Positions 1 through 12,310 of a stretch of DNA of 64,000 nucleotides are shown here, piece after piece; position 1 is the stretch's first letter, and each line of letters opens with the position of its first letter. The stretch is from the NCBI GenBank assembly GCA_037349315.1, contig JBAIAC010000019.1, positions 21,620,001-21,684,000 of the forward strand. Direction: 5' to 3'. Source of the stretch: Chelydra serpentina. Its lineage: Eukaryota > Chordata > Testudines > Chelydridae. The notes below the pieces were generated by a model. That model ran no database searches and was not told where the DNA came from. It saw only the letters and a list, made by a program, of their open reading frames with translations. The position numbers and the translations under genes are program-made.

Positions 1-88
1 ATGGTTGCAGAGAAAAGAATAAATGTGGATCTTAAAAGGTTCCTGAAATAGAAGACAAATTAAAAAATGGAACATTAATTTTTTTTAA

Positions 89-194
89 GAAGCGACAAAG
101 GGTCCTGTGGCACCTTATAGACTAACAGAGGTATTGAAGCATAAGCTTTCGTGGGTGAATACCCACTTCTTCGGATGCAAGCAGTTGAAATGTA
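89..194 (-). mobile_element. Penelope-like element fragment
   Basis: Short fragment read on the minus strand with the block ending in the conserved words GTTAGTCTATAAGGTGCCAC, shared with the copies at 11.7 and 18.0 kb. It holds a hammerhead-like core: CCGAAGA (first U of CUGANGA changed to C), a GTGGGT/ACCCAC stem and an intact GAAAGC. Both sides carry the 12-base string AATTTTTTTTAA (77-88 and 195-206), a possible but low-complexity target duplication. The family assignment follows from Penelope-like elements being known to carry hammerhead motifs. Unlike the other two copies, this one is not folded back. Confidence 0.7.
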
Positions 195-454
195 AATTTT
201 TTTTAAAATCTTATATTTTGGGGCATATCTCATGAGTTTCGAATGTTTGGGATTGGCAATATTGCATTTAGACTAGAGTACTTCAGCTTCTCATGACTCC
301 TCCCATATTTTCATAGACCGCAACCTGGGTGGTAACAAAATGGCATGGCGATTTGCTCTACAGCTTTCCTAGCAGCAAGTTGTCATGATTTGTTTCAAGC
401 TACACCATTCTAGGCAAAGGGTGACGTGTGTCCCCAAAATACCTGGGAAGTATC

Positions 455-590
455 TGGTTATGCACTGGGAGTTAGGAGAGCTTTGTCACTGACCTGCTGT
501 GTGAGCTCGGGCAAATCAGTTCCCCCATCTGTGTCTCATTTTCCCCATTAATAAGGAAAACTGATGACAGTTGCCCACCTTAAAGACAGT
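455..590 (+). repeat. MIR-type SINE fragment
   Basis: Contains the CORE-SINE succession 'cactgacctgctgtgtgag..cgggcaa', then 'tgtctcattttcccc', matching the MIR middle region (tRNA-derived head followed by the core). Old and diverged; no target duplication visible. Confidence 0.6.
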
Positions 591-744
591 AGTACTTGTA
601 TTCAAGGAAGCATGGATAATTTAGGGGTGTGGCAGCAGGATAGAGCCCCATGTGGATTTATTTGCAAAAATAATGATAAAATTTGCAAAAGTAACCAAAA
701 TAATACGAGTAATATTTTGTAAGTCAATAGAAATTTCCATCCCC

Positions 745-880
745 GCATCTCCAAATACTTTACAAACATGAACTGAATTTCATGACATCCCTCTGAAATA
801 ATTATCCTGTCCATTTTATAGATGGGGAAATTGAATCACAACAAATGTAGGTGACTTACACAAAGTCTGGCAGCAAGTTA
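745..880 (-). repeat. MIR-type SINE fragment, reverse
   Basis: The run 'ttttatagatggggaaattga' followed by 'aggtgacttacacaaagtc' is the reverse complement of the MIR core. Ends not defined. Confidence 0.5.
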
Positions 881-1879
881 GTGTCCAAAATGTCTATATA
901 AATATTTTTAAAGCAAAAGTAACTCAGCTTTTTTATACACTATTTAAATAATCATGGATATCTAAGAGGGGTTAAAATAAGTACTTACTTAGCAAACGTA
1001 TTTCCCTCTCCCATGGACTTATCTAATCTTTAAAGGAATGTTTTTATTTTTGATAGGAAAGAAAAGGATGCACTTCTGTCTTGTGATTTTCACTTTTCAA
1101 ATATCACAGTATATTTTTCCATTAGCAAAAATAATAGCATTCCAATTTCCCAGTAAAATGTTCTGTCATGTTATATTTTGCCACAGTATAACACGTTGCA
1201 TCTGACATGACATAACAAATGGCATGACATAACACAACTAAACAAACTGCAACATTTCAAAAATTAGAAGACTGATTTTCTTTCCTGTCCACGAACAATT
1301 GTCACATTGGGTAGAAATAGCTCACCTAGATCTTAAAATACTAGTGACTAGAAAGTGCTGCAAGGACGTTCAGTGGAGATTCTACCCACAAACTGTCAGA
1401 AACCTCTTGTTCACTAAGACCCTAGGGTCTTATCCAGCAGAAATGCAGACTCCATGGCTGCTGGCCGACAGAACAGTTGTAGGCTTAGCTTTACGTACAG
1501 CTGTGGAGAATAGCTATGGAGCTATTCTAAGGAAATTATTGCTTCCCTTGACAGGGATCACTTATTTCTATTTTAAGTTAATAAAATGCAAATAATCACA
1601 AATTAGCTTGAAAGGCAAAGCGTCTGATAACTTATTACTATTTCCAGACATTCAATAAGAGCCTGTTTCTGCCACAAGGAGCTCAGAGCTTGAGGACAGA
1701 TGGACAGGCAGACACAGATTAGGAGCTAAAAGAAATCCCTAGATGTTGTTTCTTTACACACATCAATCTGATTCACTGTAGACAGGATTGCAGAAACAGC
1801 TTTCAGAGGGACTTATAGAAATTACACAGAAAGCTGTATAGCCAGGTTCAAGGGATGAAAAATGTAGTTCTCCATGAAT
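881..1879. other. AT-rich stretch, nothing recognised
   Basis: No repeat family, RNA gene or convincing exon seen. The 98-codon open frame at 1299-1595 has no recognisable domain and is of a length expected by chance. Confidence 0.4.
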
Positions 1880-1990
1880 AAGTGACTAGGGCACTGGCCT
1901 GGGGATCAGGAGTCAGCTGTTCTATTCCTGGCTCTCCTGCTGACTTAGTGTGTGACCTTAGACAAGTCACTTCAGGTCATATTCACAAAT
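1880..1990 (+). repeat. MIR-type SINE fragment
   Basis: Reads 'gcactggcctggggatcagg', then 'ctggctctcctgctgactta', then 'tgtgaccttagacaagtcac', the usual order of the MIR head and core. Confidence 0.65.
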
Positions 1991-2104
1991 GTATATAAGT
2001 ACCTAACTCCTATTGGCTGCAATGAGAGTTAGGTGCATAAATGTTAATGCCTGTGTGCTTTTTCCCCTCCCCCCGACACCACCACCCTTTGTCTCTTGTC
2101 TTGT

Positions 2105-2240
2105 CTTTTTAGAATATAATATTCTTTGTGGCAGGGACACACTTTGGGTTTGTACACTGCTTCCGCCCATGAGCTCTCAGTTGAGATCAAGAAAGCCCCT
2201 AGGCATTACTGTAATACAAATAATAAAAATATTTCCTCTT
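2105..2240 (+). repeat. Ancient amniote repeat, 3' end
   Basis: Carries 'ggcagggacacac', 'tttgtacactgc' and 'ggcattactgtaatacaaat' in the order found in the same family at 19045-19178 (minus) and 32150-32240 (plus). The ending in 'aatacaaataataaa' looks like the 3' end of an old LINE/CORE-type repeat. Family name not settled. Confidence 0.5.
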
Positions 2241-4179
2241 GAAGAGTCAGATGTTAAACCCAGATCTTCAGGTGCACTTGTATTTTCAAATTTTAAAATA
2301 CATTAAACTTTCAAAACCTGAAGTAAGTGAAAATATTTGTCAGCATGTTATCAAACTTTCCCTCTACTCACAACTTAATGATTGCAGTTAGGAGTCAAGG
2401 GGGGGTGGGGTTTTAGTACATTGCTCAAACTTTCAAAGCTCCATACACAACACATACCCAAAACTGGCACTTTTAATACCCTCTAGATGTGCGCCAAATA
2501 GACGCAGGTCCCACCAATATTTACACACTGCAGCAAAACTCTGGTCATGAAATGGACCAATGCGCAAATGCTCAAGGAGTTAAAATAAGATAGTTGAACT
2601 TGTCAAGATATTTTTACATTTACTAGCAAAGATGTTTGTTCGGTTTTAAATGCTGCAGGGAATCAGTCAGTTTGAAAAAGAAGATGTCCAAGCAGACTCC
2701 CAGTTAGACAGTGACTGGCGTGGTCAGTAAATTGTTTTGTCAAGGATTCATCTTGCGGCACCACAAAAGAAAATGTGTGTTAGTTTGAAAGACACTGAAA
2801 GCACTTTGTGCTCATTGACATGCTGCATCCTCAAAAGAATGATCAACTCTGGCTTGCTAAAACCACTCAATACTGAAGACATGAATTTCCAGGCCACCAT
2901 TAGGTTTACTATGAATTGTTTAACAACAGAGTCTTCTTTGTTTTTAAGTGAAGCAACGATATAATTTCTGTCCAATCATTTTAGCATGAAGCTTGAAGGA
3001 AAATAACCATTTCTCCATGTCTGCATTTGATTCAAGAGGCATCTGGCTTACCTTTCTGGTCTATCCATATGCCACATGATAGTTTTCTGAGAATGGGGAG
3101 GAAGTATATGGACAAGATTGCACTGGGCACAGTTTTGTAATAGTTGTCCAACCTCCTGTGCGAAATGACCAGAGAAAGTTCGCTATGCACGCAGATTTTA
3201 AAGGTAATTCCTAAACACAGTTGGCATATCTGATTCAGTCTGTATGTATGAAGACTTTTAAAATGTGGAATAGAAAATTAATGTTAGGTGTATTTACCAA
3301 AGATTGTCACTAGACTTTCAGCATTATCTTTTCCTAGGCACACACATACCAGTTTTGACCATGCATTACTAAATGCCCTGGCATAAATACCAACTAATAA
3401 ATGAGTTTGCAGAGAAGAACCCCAGGGAGATGCAGATAGAAGTAGACTGTAAGTTCCCCACTAGTTCTATTTAAATAATTCTTCTCACTACTCACACCAT
3501 CGACATATTCATAGTATTCAAAGGCACATCATCTGGGACCCCCCAGTATGATAGAACTACATAAGAAGTTGTGCTGAGTGAACCCCTAATGGTCTGGCAT
3601 TTCAGCTCAAGACAAGATATGTGTTCAAACTTTGCAAACCTAACACCTCCCTCCCAGAAGGCCCATGATCTTTCCTTCTCCATGTCTTCCAGTTATAGGT
3701 GCAAGACCCAGGGATAAACAAGGAAAGCAATGAACCCCCAGCAAGGATGCTAGCAAGTCAGCTGGGTGCCAGTCTTACTTGTAGGAAGGTCAGGAATGTT
3801 GTCATGGATTACGGCAGTGATGGGGGTTATGGGAAGAAGTAGAAATGGGAATAGGCAACTGTGGATGATAGCAATTAAACTGACCTTCCACAAATCTACA
3901 ATTTCAGTTTGATTTGTGGGTTTGGCTAGAATTACGTAAGGTTCTGAGTTTGGTTTATGTGGCTTATACATCCATTTTTAAAATGACTGTTGCCAGTCAG
4001 TGATTGGTAATGTCAAAGGGTGTGCCTGCTCTGCAGTGCCCCTCTGCTGGCCAGGTTTACTTTAGGAACACCACATAAGCTAGAGTTTCTTATATATATA
4101 GAACTACGATAAGGATTCCTAAATAATCAGTAATAGAAAGGTTTTGTTCCTCAGGGTGCTCTGTCATCAGAGGTGTGCA
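2241..4179. other. No feature recognised
   Basis: Mixed AT-rich sequence. Small open frames on both strands (for example 2737-2964 plus and 2748-2975 minus) overlap each other and show no domain, so they are treated as chance. Confidence 0.4.
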
Positions 4180-5785
4180 CACCCACGCACTCAACTAGAG
4201 ATTGAGAAAAGCAGAGTCCATGGGTCTACACAGAACAGCATCTCATGCTCTGAAGAAAGGGCATATAAGGAGGCTCAGAGCCACTGTCACAGCCAGGTCG
4301 TGGGCAGCCTGACCTAGTAGTTGGAGCCAGAGTCCACAGTCACTACACAGGAGTTGAGTCAGCTGGGTTGGGATACTGGGAGGTCAGAGGCAAGTGACAA
4401 ACTGGAGATCAGAACCATGAGTTGGAAACGAGAGAGTCCGGCTGCGTCAGGATATCAGGAGGTCAGAGGTAAGAGAGAATCTAGAAATTAGGAACAAGAG
4501 GTCAGATGCCAGGAGTCAAGCCAGATCGGAATGCCAAGAAATCAAGTTGGAGAAGCAGCAGTGGAGAGCAGGAAGCACAAAGTACACAGTCCAGAGCAAG
4601 GTAGAACCCAGTTGTTCAGACTGCTTCCTCTTCCTGATGCTGGTTTAAGTGGAACCAGAGGGCCAATCAGATGTTCTGGGATTCCACCAATTGGATGTCA
4701 GGGGCAGAGCATTACACTGAGGCTGTGCTCAGTGAGTTTCAAGTAAACTATTTCCAGCAGGCTGCCAGATGGAGAGAGTTGAAGCAAGAATACTCCCATG
4801 ACCCGTGCAGGACCCGGTTCAAGATGCATGGGTAATAACACCTGCTGCAACACAGTTCCCTCTTGACCATGAAACCAAAAACTCTAAAGCCGAGGGGAAG
4901 GAGTATGGGAGATAGAGCATCCATAGGGACAACACATATCAAAAAGCTCAAGTTACCATGCAGGTAAGTAATCTCTCCTTCTTCTTTGAGTATCTGTCCC
5001 TATGGGTGCTCCACCATAAGAGACTCAATGAGGAGGAGGGTGCTGATGAGGCAAATCCAAGATAGTTCAAAGGACTGCATCACCAAAGGTAATATCAGCT
5101 CTGGAAGCAGGTAAGATTGTGTAATATTTGGTGGATGTGTATGAACAGAAGACCAGGTTGCAGTCCGACATATCTCTGCTATGTGGACTGCTATCTCTGG
5201 TAGATCCTAGTGGAGTATGCTGTTACTCTATGAGGAGGCTGTATTCCAGTGATTTGTAGCAGGTTGAGATGCAATTAAAAATCCACTTTGAGAATTTGAA
5301 TGGGAATTGTACGACCCTTCATTCTTTCAGCAAATGATATGAAGGGGCCCTAAAGGTCTTAGTCCTGTCAGGGTAAAAGGCAAGGGTCCTCTTGTCATGT
5401 AGTATGTGTAGCTTAGTCTCCTCTCTGGAGGTCTGAGGCTTTGGACAATACCGGTAAACACATTTTTAATTGATATGAAATTTCAACAAGACCTTAGGGA
5501 GGAAGTGAGGATAAGGGCATAGTGTGACTTTGTCATGGTAAAAGACACTGGAAGATGGGTCACGAATGAGCACCCTGAGTTCACCCGTTCTTCTAGCCAA
5601 AGTGATGGCAACTAGAAACAAAATCTTAAGTGAGAGTTGGGAGAGAGAACAACTTGCCATTGGCTCAAATGGGGAGTATCTCAGGGCATTAAGGATCAAG
5701 TTAAGGTCTCATGCGGGAGAAAGGTTCCTGATTCGGGGAAACAAGTTGTACAAGCCCTTAATATGGTTGGAATGGCAAAGACCAT
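4180..5785. repeat. Unclassified repeat-like tract
   Basis: Less AT-rich than its flanks. Around 4960-5020 it has 'gtaagtaatctctccttctt' followed closely by 'ctgtccctatgggtgctcca', a word pair I associate with a dispersed reptile repeat. There is no coding capacity. Could be the body of an old retroelement; the call is weak. Confidence 0.3.
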
Positions 5786-5789
5786 AACT

Positions 5790-6690
5790 CCTTTAGTGAT
5801 AGTGGCCAGCTGTACTTTGAGTTTATTAATATACCATGTCTCCATAAATCCACTAGCCAGGTTAATATATCAGATCTTACCCAATAATCACACTGCCGCC
5901 AATCCTTTAGTAACTCAACTCTAAAGGTTTATTAATAAAAGAAAAGAAGAGAGTTAAAATGGTTAATAGATCATATACATACAATAATTGCAATGTTCTT
6001 ATATCAGGTTTGTAGCAGTGATGTTATAAACCGCCGGCTTGTAAAGTCTCTCTTGTAACTTCCAAAAGATTGGAAGGTCCTCAGCCATAGTTCAAGATGC
6101 TCCTTTTAGTTCTAAGTACACAGTCCAGAGAATCAGGGCAGGAAAGAGGTGGAATGGAGTCATACCAGGGATCGTTCATACCCTTTGCCATTGCCTTGAA
6201 ATTTTCTGTTTCAAACAAAGCTCAGCCCAGTCTGTGGGAAGTTACTGGCAGAAGATGGAGGCCAGAGTCACATGAGCATATCACCTGTCCTTACATGACT
6301 CAGAGAGGCAGCCATTGCCCATATCCATGCTGAGGCGTCCACAGGAAGATCTATCTGGGTGGAATGAGTTTCTTCTATGGCCCATTGTTAGAGTAAAGTG
6401 TTCTTAATGGTCCATCCCGCTTTAATAGTCCATTCTCAATGGGCTGACTAGATTGGATGTCAATTACCTTGTGGAACAAACACATTTGAGATACATAAAC
6501 ATAACCAATATTCATAACTTCAGATACAGTCATGATACATGGATTTAAACAGGATCATCTTATTTAGCAAATCATAACTTTTCCATTGACACCTTACATG
6601 ACATACTTTGTACAATTGTTGCCATTGTCTAATAGTGGCAATACCAGTGATATAAATGGTCATGTTTCAGTCATACAGCATCACAGTGGG
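5790..6690 (-). mobile_element. LTR-like retroelement piece
   Basis: The reverse complement of 6465-6612 aligns by eye with the plus-strand element at 44588-45250. Shared words in the same order include 'gtcatgtaaggtgtcaatgg', 'aaaagttatgatttgc', 'tgtatctgaagttatgaata' and 'tatgtatctcaaatgtgttt'. The size and the absence of coding sequence suggest an endogenous retrovirus or LTR retrotransposon terminal repeat. LTR boundaries, primer site and internal genes were not identified. Confidence 0.45.
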
Positions 6691-7490
6691 TTTCCCTTCA
6701 AGGGACTCCATATGCTGGGTTTTACTAGCAGAAGTTGGCATAGCTCTGTTTTTTAATGCACTATATACTCCTCTCTTCTCTCCATCCCTTGAAGTGTCTC
6801 CAGTATACTTTTCTCATCTTGGAATACACAATATGAAATATTTGCATATCCCTTACTGCTGCAGTCACTGAGAAAGGGATCTAACTGAAAAAAAATATAG
6901 GAATTAAAACAATTTGGATGAATCACATATTAAGAAAAAAGATTGATTATTTTTGCAAATGCTCTTCACGTTCATATTTGAGGGATGAGCAAGTTCAGTG
7001 AAGTTATTTCAATCTGTGTTTCACCTTTTTTTCCAAAAGGAAACAGTTTTCAGAGAGCTAAAAATGTAAACATGGAAGCAAACAGAGTGTGATTCTAATC
7101 CTTTAAAAAACTATCTATCATCAGGTAGTGAATTGAGACCTATACATACAATTCCTATGGGAGATTAGATAACCTTCTAGTTAATGTTATATTGCCAGTC
7201 ACAAAACAAAATGGAAAACAATATGAACCACAAAATTTCATAGGTACTTAACAGATGCTGAATATTAGTCAAGGCAAGAGAATATGATCAATTTTCTTAA
7301 AACTACTTAGCATTTAAATTAAACAAAGAAATATTAACAAGGAAAGAATATTTAAAAACCAAACCACAGAAAGGAAATACACTAAAGAAGTCAGTTTACC
7401 TTTCAGGCTATGAAATAAACACTTTCACCTGAGCATCTATTTCCATATATTGTCTTGATTCATTATCATTAGAAACATTTGGCTATTATT
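6691..7490. other. No feature recognised
   Basis: AT-rich sequence without a recognisable repeat, exon or RNA gene. Confidence 0.4.
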
Positions 7491-7498
7491 TACTATAG

Positions 7499-7863
7499 CA
7501 GGGATGGCCAAACTTATTGACCCTCCAAGCCACATAAGACAATCCTCAGAAGTTTGAGAGCCGGGGCGCACTTGCCAGGGCTTGGGACTTCAGCCCTGTG
7601 GGAGGCACCTGACAGGGTTTGGGGCTTCAGTCCCACTCCTACTGAACCCCCAAGCCCCAGCAGGCACACCTCCTGGGGCTGAAGCCCCGACACCCCCCTC
7701 CCTGCTGGGCAGAAGCCCCTACACTACCACCCTGGTGCAAGGCAGAGCTCTCCAGCTTCCCTCCCAGTCTGGTAGGTGGACTGTGGTGGGGGAGCTCCAT
7801 GAGCCACATTTTAATGGTAAAAGAGCCACATGCAGTTCATGAGCCACATTTTGGCCACCCCTG
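7499..7863. mobile_element. Short non-autonomous hAT transposon
   Basis: Begins CAGGGATGGCCAAAC and ends GGCCACCCCTG, which are inverted repeats of the hAT type (CAGGG...CCCTG). It is flanked by a perfect 8-bp direct repeat TACTATAG at 7491-7498 and 7864-7871, the target-site size of hAT transposases. The 365-bp body is GC-rich and repeats 'gagccacat' near both ends; it encodes nothing credible. A supplied transposase must have moved it. Confidence 0.9.
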
Positions 7864-7871
7864 TACTATAG

Positions 7872-8654
7872 AAAACAAAGCCAAACAAGTAGGTTTAGAT
7901 ATTATGTTGAAAGGTTTTAATAGCTGGCATCAGGTGAGTATTTATTCCAAAAATAGTTACAGACCTCATTAAAGTTTGTAACTTTAATTACAGTCTGTGA
8001 AAAAAATCAGTCTTGGAGACTCATTGGAAGGAGCAATTAATACATCCTTTATGTATTAGACAGTTATATATAACAGAGGCACCACCCAAGGTACATGGTA
8101 AGTCAGAGCTAAGCCATGACTACTGGTAGCTTTTCCTGATTAGAAAGGCAGGGGCTAGGTGATTGGTTTTGCAGGTTCAAGGAAGGCATGAATGAGGTCT
8201 CATTTCTGTCCCTGGCTAGATACAGTAGCTAGTTTGGGGAAATGTTGTATTCATAGTGTGGCCAAAGAATCTGTCCCTGACTCTACTTCAGTTTTGTCCA
8301 TTTCAAACAAAGAGCACAACCCCTTATTAAACAGAAAATGTTTCAAGTGGGCCTTGAATATATCTTCAAAGCATAAAACTGGGAAAGCAATAACAGATCT
8401 CTGAGATTTCATTGTCGTGACCTCTGAAAAGTATTCAAATTACATCCTCACCTAAGCTCTGGAAGTCATTTGAAAGAGGTAGCTAAGTTCTTGACAGTCT
8501 GTTCATGAACTTTGGAGATGATAGCTGCCATGTGACAACTTGCTGGAGAACCGTGCACACTTCCAACCAAAAAACTCACAAAAGTCATTTTGCTCTTCTG
8601 TTGACCCCAAATAATGATTAAAATGGCTAAAGACCTCCGGCATTACGTTTTCTG
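7872..8654. other. No feature recognised
   Basis: AT-rich sequence; nothing supported. Confidence 0.4.
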
Positions 8655-8745
8655 GGCCAGATCCTCAGCCAATGTAAATCAGTGCAACTCTGTTGACTTC
8701 AGTGAAGCCAGGTCAATTTATACCAGCTGAGGATTGGGATCTCTA
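8655..8745. repeat. Short palindromic (MITE-like) repeat
   Basis: The arms 'gatcctcagccaatgtaaat' and 'atttataccagctgaggat' are near inverted complements around a centre rich in 'ttgacttcagtg'. The same word set recurs at 15095-15190 and 30148-30230, so it is a dispersed fold-back family. Confidence 0.55.
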
Positions 8746-11574
8746 GCTACATTCCTGTGCTTGCACACCTAGTTATATTAGACAAGCCTCAGGGCAAGTC
8801 ATTAGATGAAATAATGTGGTTTGTTTTATACATTTTAATTTTTAGAACATACTGATAATGTTTGCCAACATTTAAATTAGCATTTTCTCCTGTATATGGG
8901 TGTGGAATAAATAACTAGGATACATAGGTAAAATTAGATAAGTATCTGAGACCTGATGATGATCTCATCTACACTGGCTTCACAGCTAAGTTCTACTGAA
9001 TTCAGTGGAGTTATTCCTGAGTACATTGGTGTGAGAGAAATCAGAATTGAGTACCCTATATTACAGTACTTTGGAAAAAATATATCTATTCAAATCAGTA
9101 AAAAAAAAAAAATTCTTTTTTAAACCCACCATGCATGGATGTGGGAAAGGAGGTCTCTCGTATTCGACTTTTACTGGAAAATACACAACTGACCTGTCCT
9201 CAAGTTGCTTTGTTTTGCAATAAGATAAGCTTAGAAATAATTACAGTGACAAAGTCAGCTTCCCTTGGATATGATCCGTGACATTGCTGGGAAACTCAAT
9301 ACTGCCTAGACTCTGCCAAAAGCTTTTGGCCAGACTATCTGTGGCCTGAAACTGCATTCTGTACAACTGTGTAAATCCCATGCTACTCCAAATCCCTCAA
9401 TGGCTGACAATAGTTGTAAGTATTTTATCATTGACAAGTCTTTCAGATCAATGTGTTGGAAAGGACAATTTTCTGAGATCTCAGGACCTTTTGTAAATAG
9501 TTTGCATTGGGAACTATGCCAGACACATGGGCCCAGTCACTTATCCTGAGAGTGAAACAGCCTAAATAAATAACCAGTGAATGAACACAGATGCTATGCT
9601 CTAAGGACATGTCTATAAACTTGCTTTTTAAATATGATCAGTTATACACAGTGTTTCATTATTTCCCCCTAAGAGGTCATTACAATATTAGGACCCAATT
9701 CCATTCTCCCTGAAGTTTATGGGAATTTATTTTGGTATTATGAAATCTCTCCATTGACTTCAATGAGTATTAGAGCAGGTCCTTAAAAATGTGTAGGGTC
9801 ATAAGGCACCTCTTTCACCACATCAGCGTCAGCATCTCTCTCTGGCAGGGAGGAGGCACCTGGAATCAGTCCCATTCTGGAGGTTTTTTATCTTAACTTT
9901 GTTTATGTACTAAGTGGGCCTCAGGATAGGTCCGAGTAGTTCTCTTAAGCAAAACAAACAAAAACAAAAAAAAACAACCCCAAAGCACAAAAGAAAGATA
10001 CGTTTCCTCTCGCCACTGCTGATTTATATGTTGGCTTCTGGTCACCAGCCTGTTCCCAAACCGAAGTAATCTCAATGTTTCCCCAACAGAGAAGGGAGCA
10101 GCCCTCCACCTAGCAAAAGTCTTTACTCCTTGCTGCCCCTAACCCTACTGCAACTTTTTTTCCCCTCCCTCTTTCCACATTCTCACCCCCAGAAGGGTTT
10201 TTTTAAAGGTTACCAATGGCCCTTAATTGGACTCAGGTGTCTCTGATTAACCTGAGGTAGCCTCTTTTCAGGTCATTTGTAAAAGAACTTTCCTGAACTG
10301 ATATACCTCCCTTCCAACACCTGATATACCTCCTTCTTATAACTGTCAGCTCTGACTTTGTCACAGTAATAAGAATTATCTGAAATAATCGGGTAAATTC
10401 ATTAGGAACCTACTTGCTAATTATTAATACCAATATTTTTTTCCAAATATTGCTCACCTTTGCTCTGGTAATTTCTTACAGGGGCTTCTCAAAAACACCT
10501 TAACAGTAAATGTTAAACCTACCAATGTCCAAACTTTCTGTCCTTGCAGAGCTTTCAGGAACTTGAGCTGAACTTTCTTCATTGCATTATAAGTGGGTTT
10601 CGCTGGGGTTCTTACTATTTTGAGCAGGCACCGCTTGGATCCTTTTGCTTTTATTTCTTTTTACCTTTTTTTCAAATGTTGAAAACTTTGAATTTGAAGA
10701 ATGCTAAATGTCATGAATATTGAATCACAGCTATTTATTTTGTTTTGTAAACAGATCTATTTACACTTTAATATATTTATCATGTAAGTTAGGTATTTTC
10801 CCTGCTGGACACAGAGATGCTTCACAGGTAACATAAGTTACTAATTTCATGACTGTTCAGCACATATTTCAAGATGCTGTTATTCTGATATCCTGCTGAC
10901 TCATATATAATTCATACTCAATCCAAAGTTTAATGATATCTAACTCAAATATAAAATGAGCTCTGAATGTTGATGTGCTCAATCAAGTTCTAAAAAATAT
11001 TCTTTGAATTCTTTTTGTAAAATGATACTGAACTAGTATCACCCAAGTCAACATAGTGTTTGTGTCATTTACACCACCAACAGAAAACAAAAATACCACT
11101 TCATTCCAGAGGCAGGTAATTAAATGCAAACAGGAATAGAAGCAGGTGGAATAGTAATCACTCACATTTCCAGTTTTTCAAATAGGACCTATGTCGGTTC
11201 ATGGTCAAAAGTTACTTTAATATGAATCACTCAAGACATCCGTTACACTAGGGAGTAGTGAAATTGCTCACCAATTAATTCCCTTATCATTAAACAGTTT
11301 GAAGAGTAAAGTAGTATTTGACTGCTGTGAGAAAATATGTTAAAGTAGGAATTTCACAAACAAAAATGTAAATGGCTGGGTTTCTTTTTGATTGACGACC
11401 ATTCCCCACACATTGATTTATATTACCTACCTCTGGCGGGAATTTCTTTTTCTAAATAAAATGAACAAAAAGTTTCCTGTAAATCTTAACGTTTGCCTAG
11501 TTTTAGCCAACTTAAGGATCTATTCTGCTCTTCAGCACATCTAAGGTGACACCCATTGCTGTGGTATCTGTGCA
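8746..11574. other. Mostly unassigned, minor palindromes
   Basis: Weak members of short palindromic repeat families appear at about 8945-9055 ('actgaattcagtggagttat') and 9690-9785 ('aggaccca'...'caggtcct'). The stretch 9800-10560 has pyrimidine-rich tracts and 'ctcaggtgtctctgattaac', possibly an old LTR, but I cannot support a call. The remainder is unrecognised AT-rich sequence. Confidence 0.35.
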
Positions 11575-11671
11575 CCTCATAGTCTTTAGTGTATTTATCC
11601 TCACAACACCTCCGTGAGATAGGATGGTGCTATTATTCCCATTCTTCCAGATGAGGAACTGAGGTACAGAG
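11575..11671 (-). repeat. MIR-type SINE, first half of a split copy
   Basis: Reads 'tcctcacaacacctccgtga', 'attattcccattcttccaga' and 'tgaggaactgaggtacagag', the reverse complement of the MIR 3' half. The match breaks off at 11671 and resumes at 12190, so a later insertion splits the SINE. Confidence 0.65.
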
Positions 11672-12189
11672 TAGAGCTGGTTGGAAAAATTCTGATGAAA
11701 TAAAAACAATGCGGAGTCTGGTGGCACCTTAAAGAGTAACAGATTTATTAGGGCATAAGCTTTTGTGGGTAAAAAACCCACTCCTTCAGATGCATGGAGT
11801 GGGTTTTTTACCCACGAAAGCTTATGCCCAAATAAATCTGTTAGTCTTTAAGGTGCCCCCGGACTCCTCGCTGTTTTTGTGGATACACACGGCTACCCCT
11901 CTGATATCTGATGAAATACTGTTTAGTCAGAATTTGTAGATTTGGTGAAATCAGAATAATGCAGAGACCGTCTGATTTCGCCAAAGTACCGACAGAACTT
12001 AGCCCACCATGCAGGTTGCAAAACATGCCTGGCTTCCTGCCAGCTCACCCATGTGACTCCTCAGCTTCCAGGGTCTGCCAGGCTGGCTGCCCCAAGGCTC
12101 CATTCCCTCTCAGAAATATTTGAAATGTTGAAATGTCGAAATATCAAAATCCTCCTCAAAACAGAATTGCCTTTTTCTGCACAGCTCTA
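11672..12189. mobile_element. MITE with TAGAGCTGG ends, inserted in a MIR
   Basis: Starts TAGAGCTGG and ends CAGCTCTA, an inverted terminal match. The flanks 'tacagag' and 'cacagag' are near-duplicates of MIR sequence, consistent with an hAT-sized target duplication that has decayed. The interior is non-coding and rich in 'gaaat' words. The sequence ending at 63993 closes with the same CCAGCTCTA terminus. A Penelope-like fold-back sits inside it. Confidence 0.6.
11703..11906. mobile_element. Fold-back Penelope-like insertion with 12-bp target duplication
   Basis: Two copies of the same terminal segment lie head to head. 11703-11795 reads toward 'agcttttgtgggtaaaaaac' and 11790-11906 is its reverse complement, extending to 'acacggctacccctctgata'. 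The duplication TCTGATGAAATA occurs at 11691-11702 and 11907-11918 and is perfect. The right half keeps GTGGGTTTTTTACCCAC-GAAAGC of a hammerhead-like core, but the CUGANGA part is lost at the junction. Confidence 0.8.
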
Positions 12190-12310
12190 TGACACAGAGA
12201 CCAAGTAATTTGCTCACATCCCATAGGTAGTCTGTGGCAGAATAGGGAATTGAATGTAGTCTATCAAGTCCCAGGACCATCTTTCCTTGATACAGTTGTT
12301 CAAGTCCCAT
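12190..12310 (-). repeat. MIR-type SINE, second half of the split copy
   Basis: Resumes with 'gacacagagaccaagtaatt', 'tagtctgtggcagaataggg' and 'aattgaa', the continuation of the reverse MIR interrupted at 11671. Confidence 0.6.
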
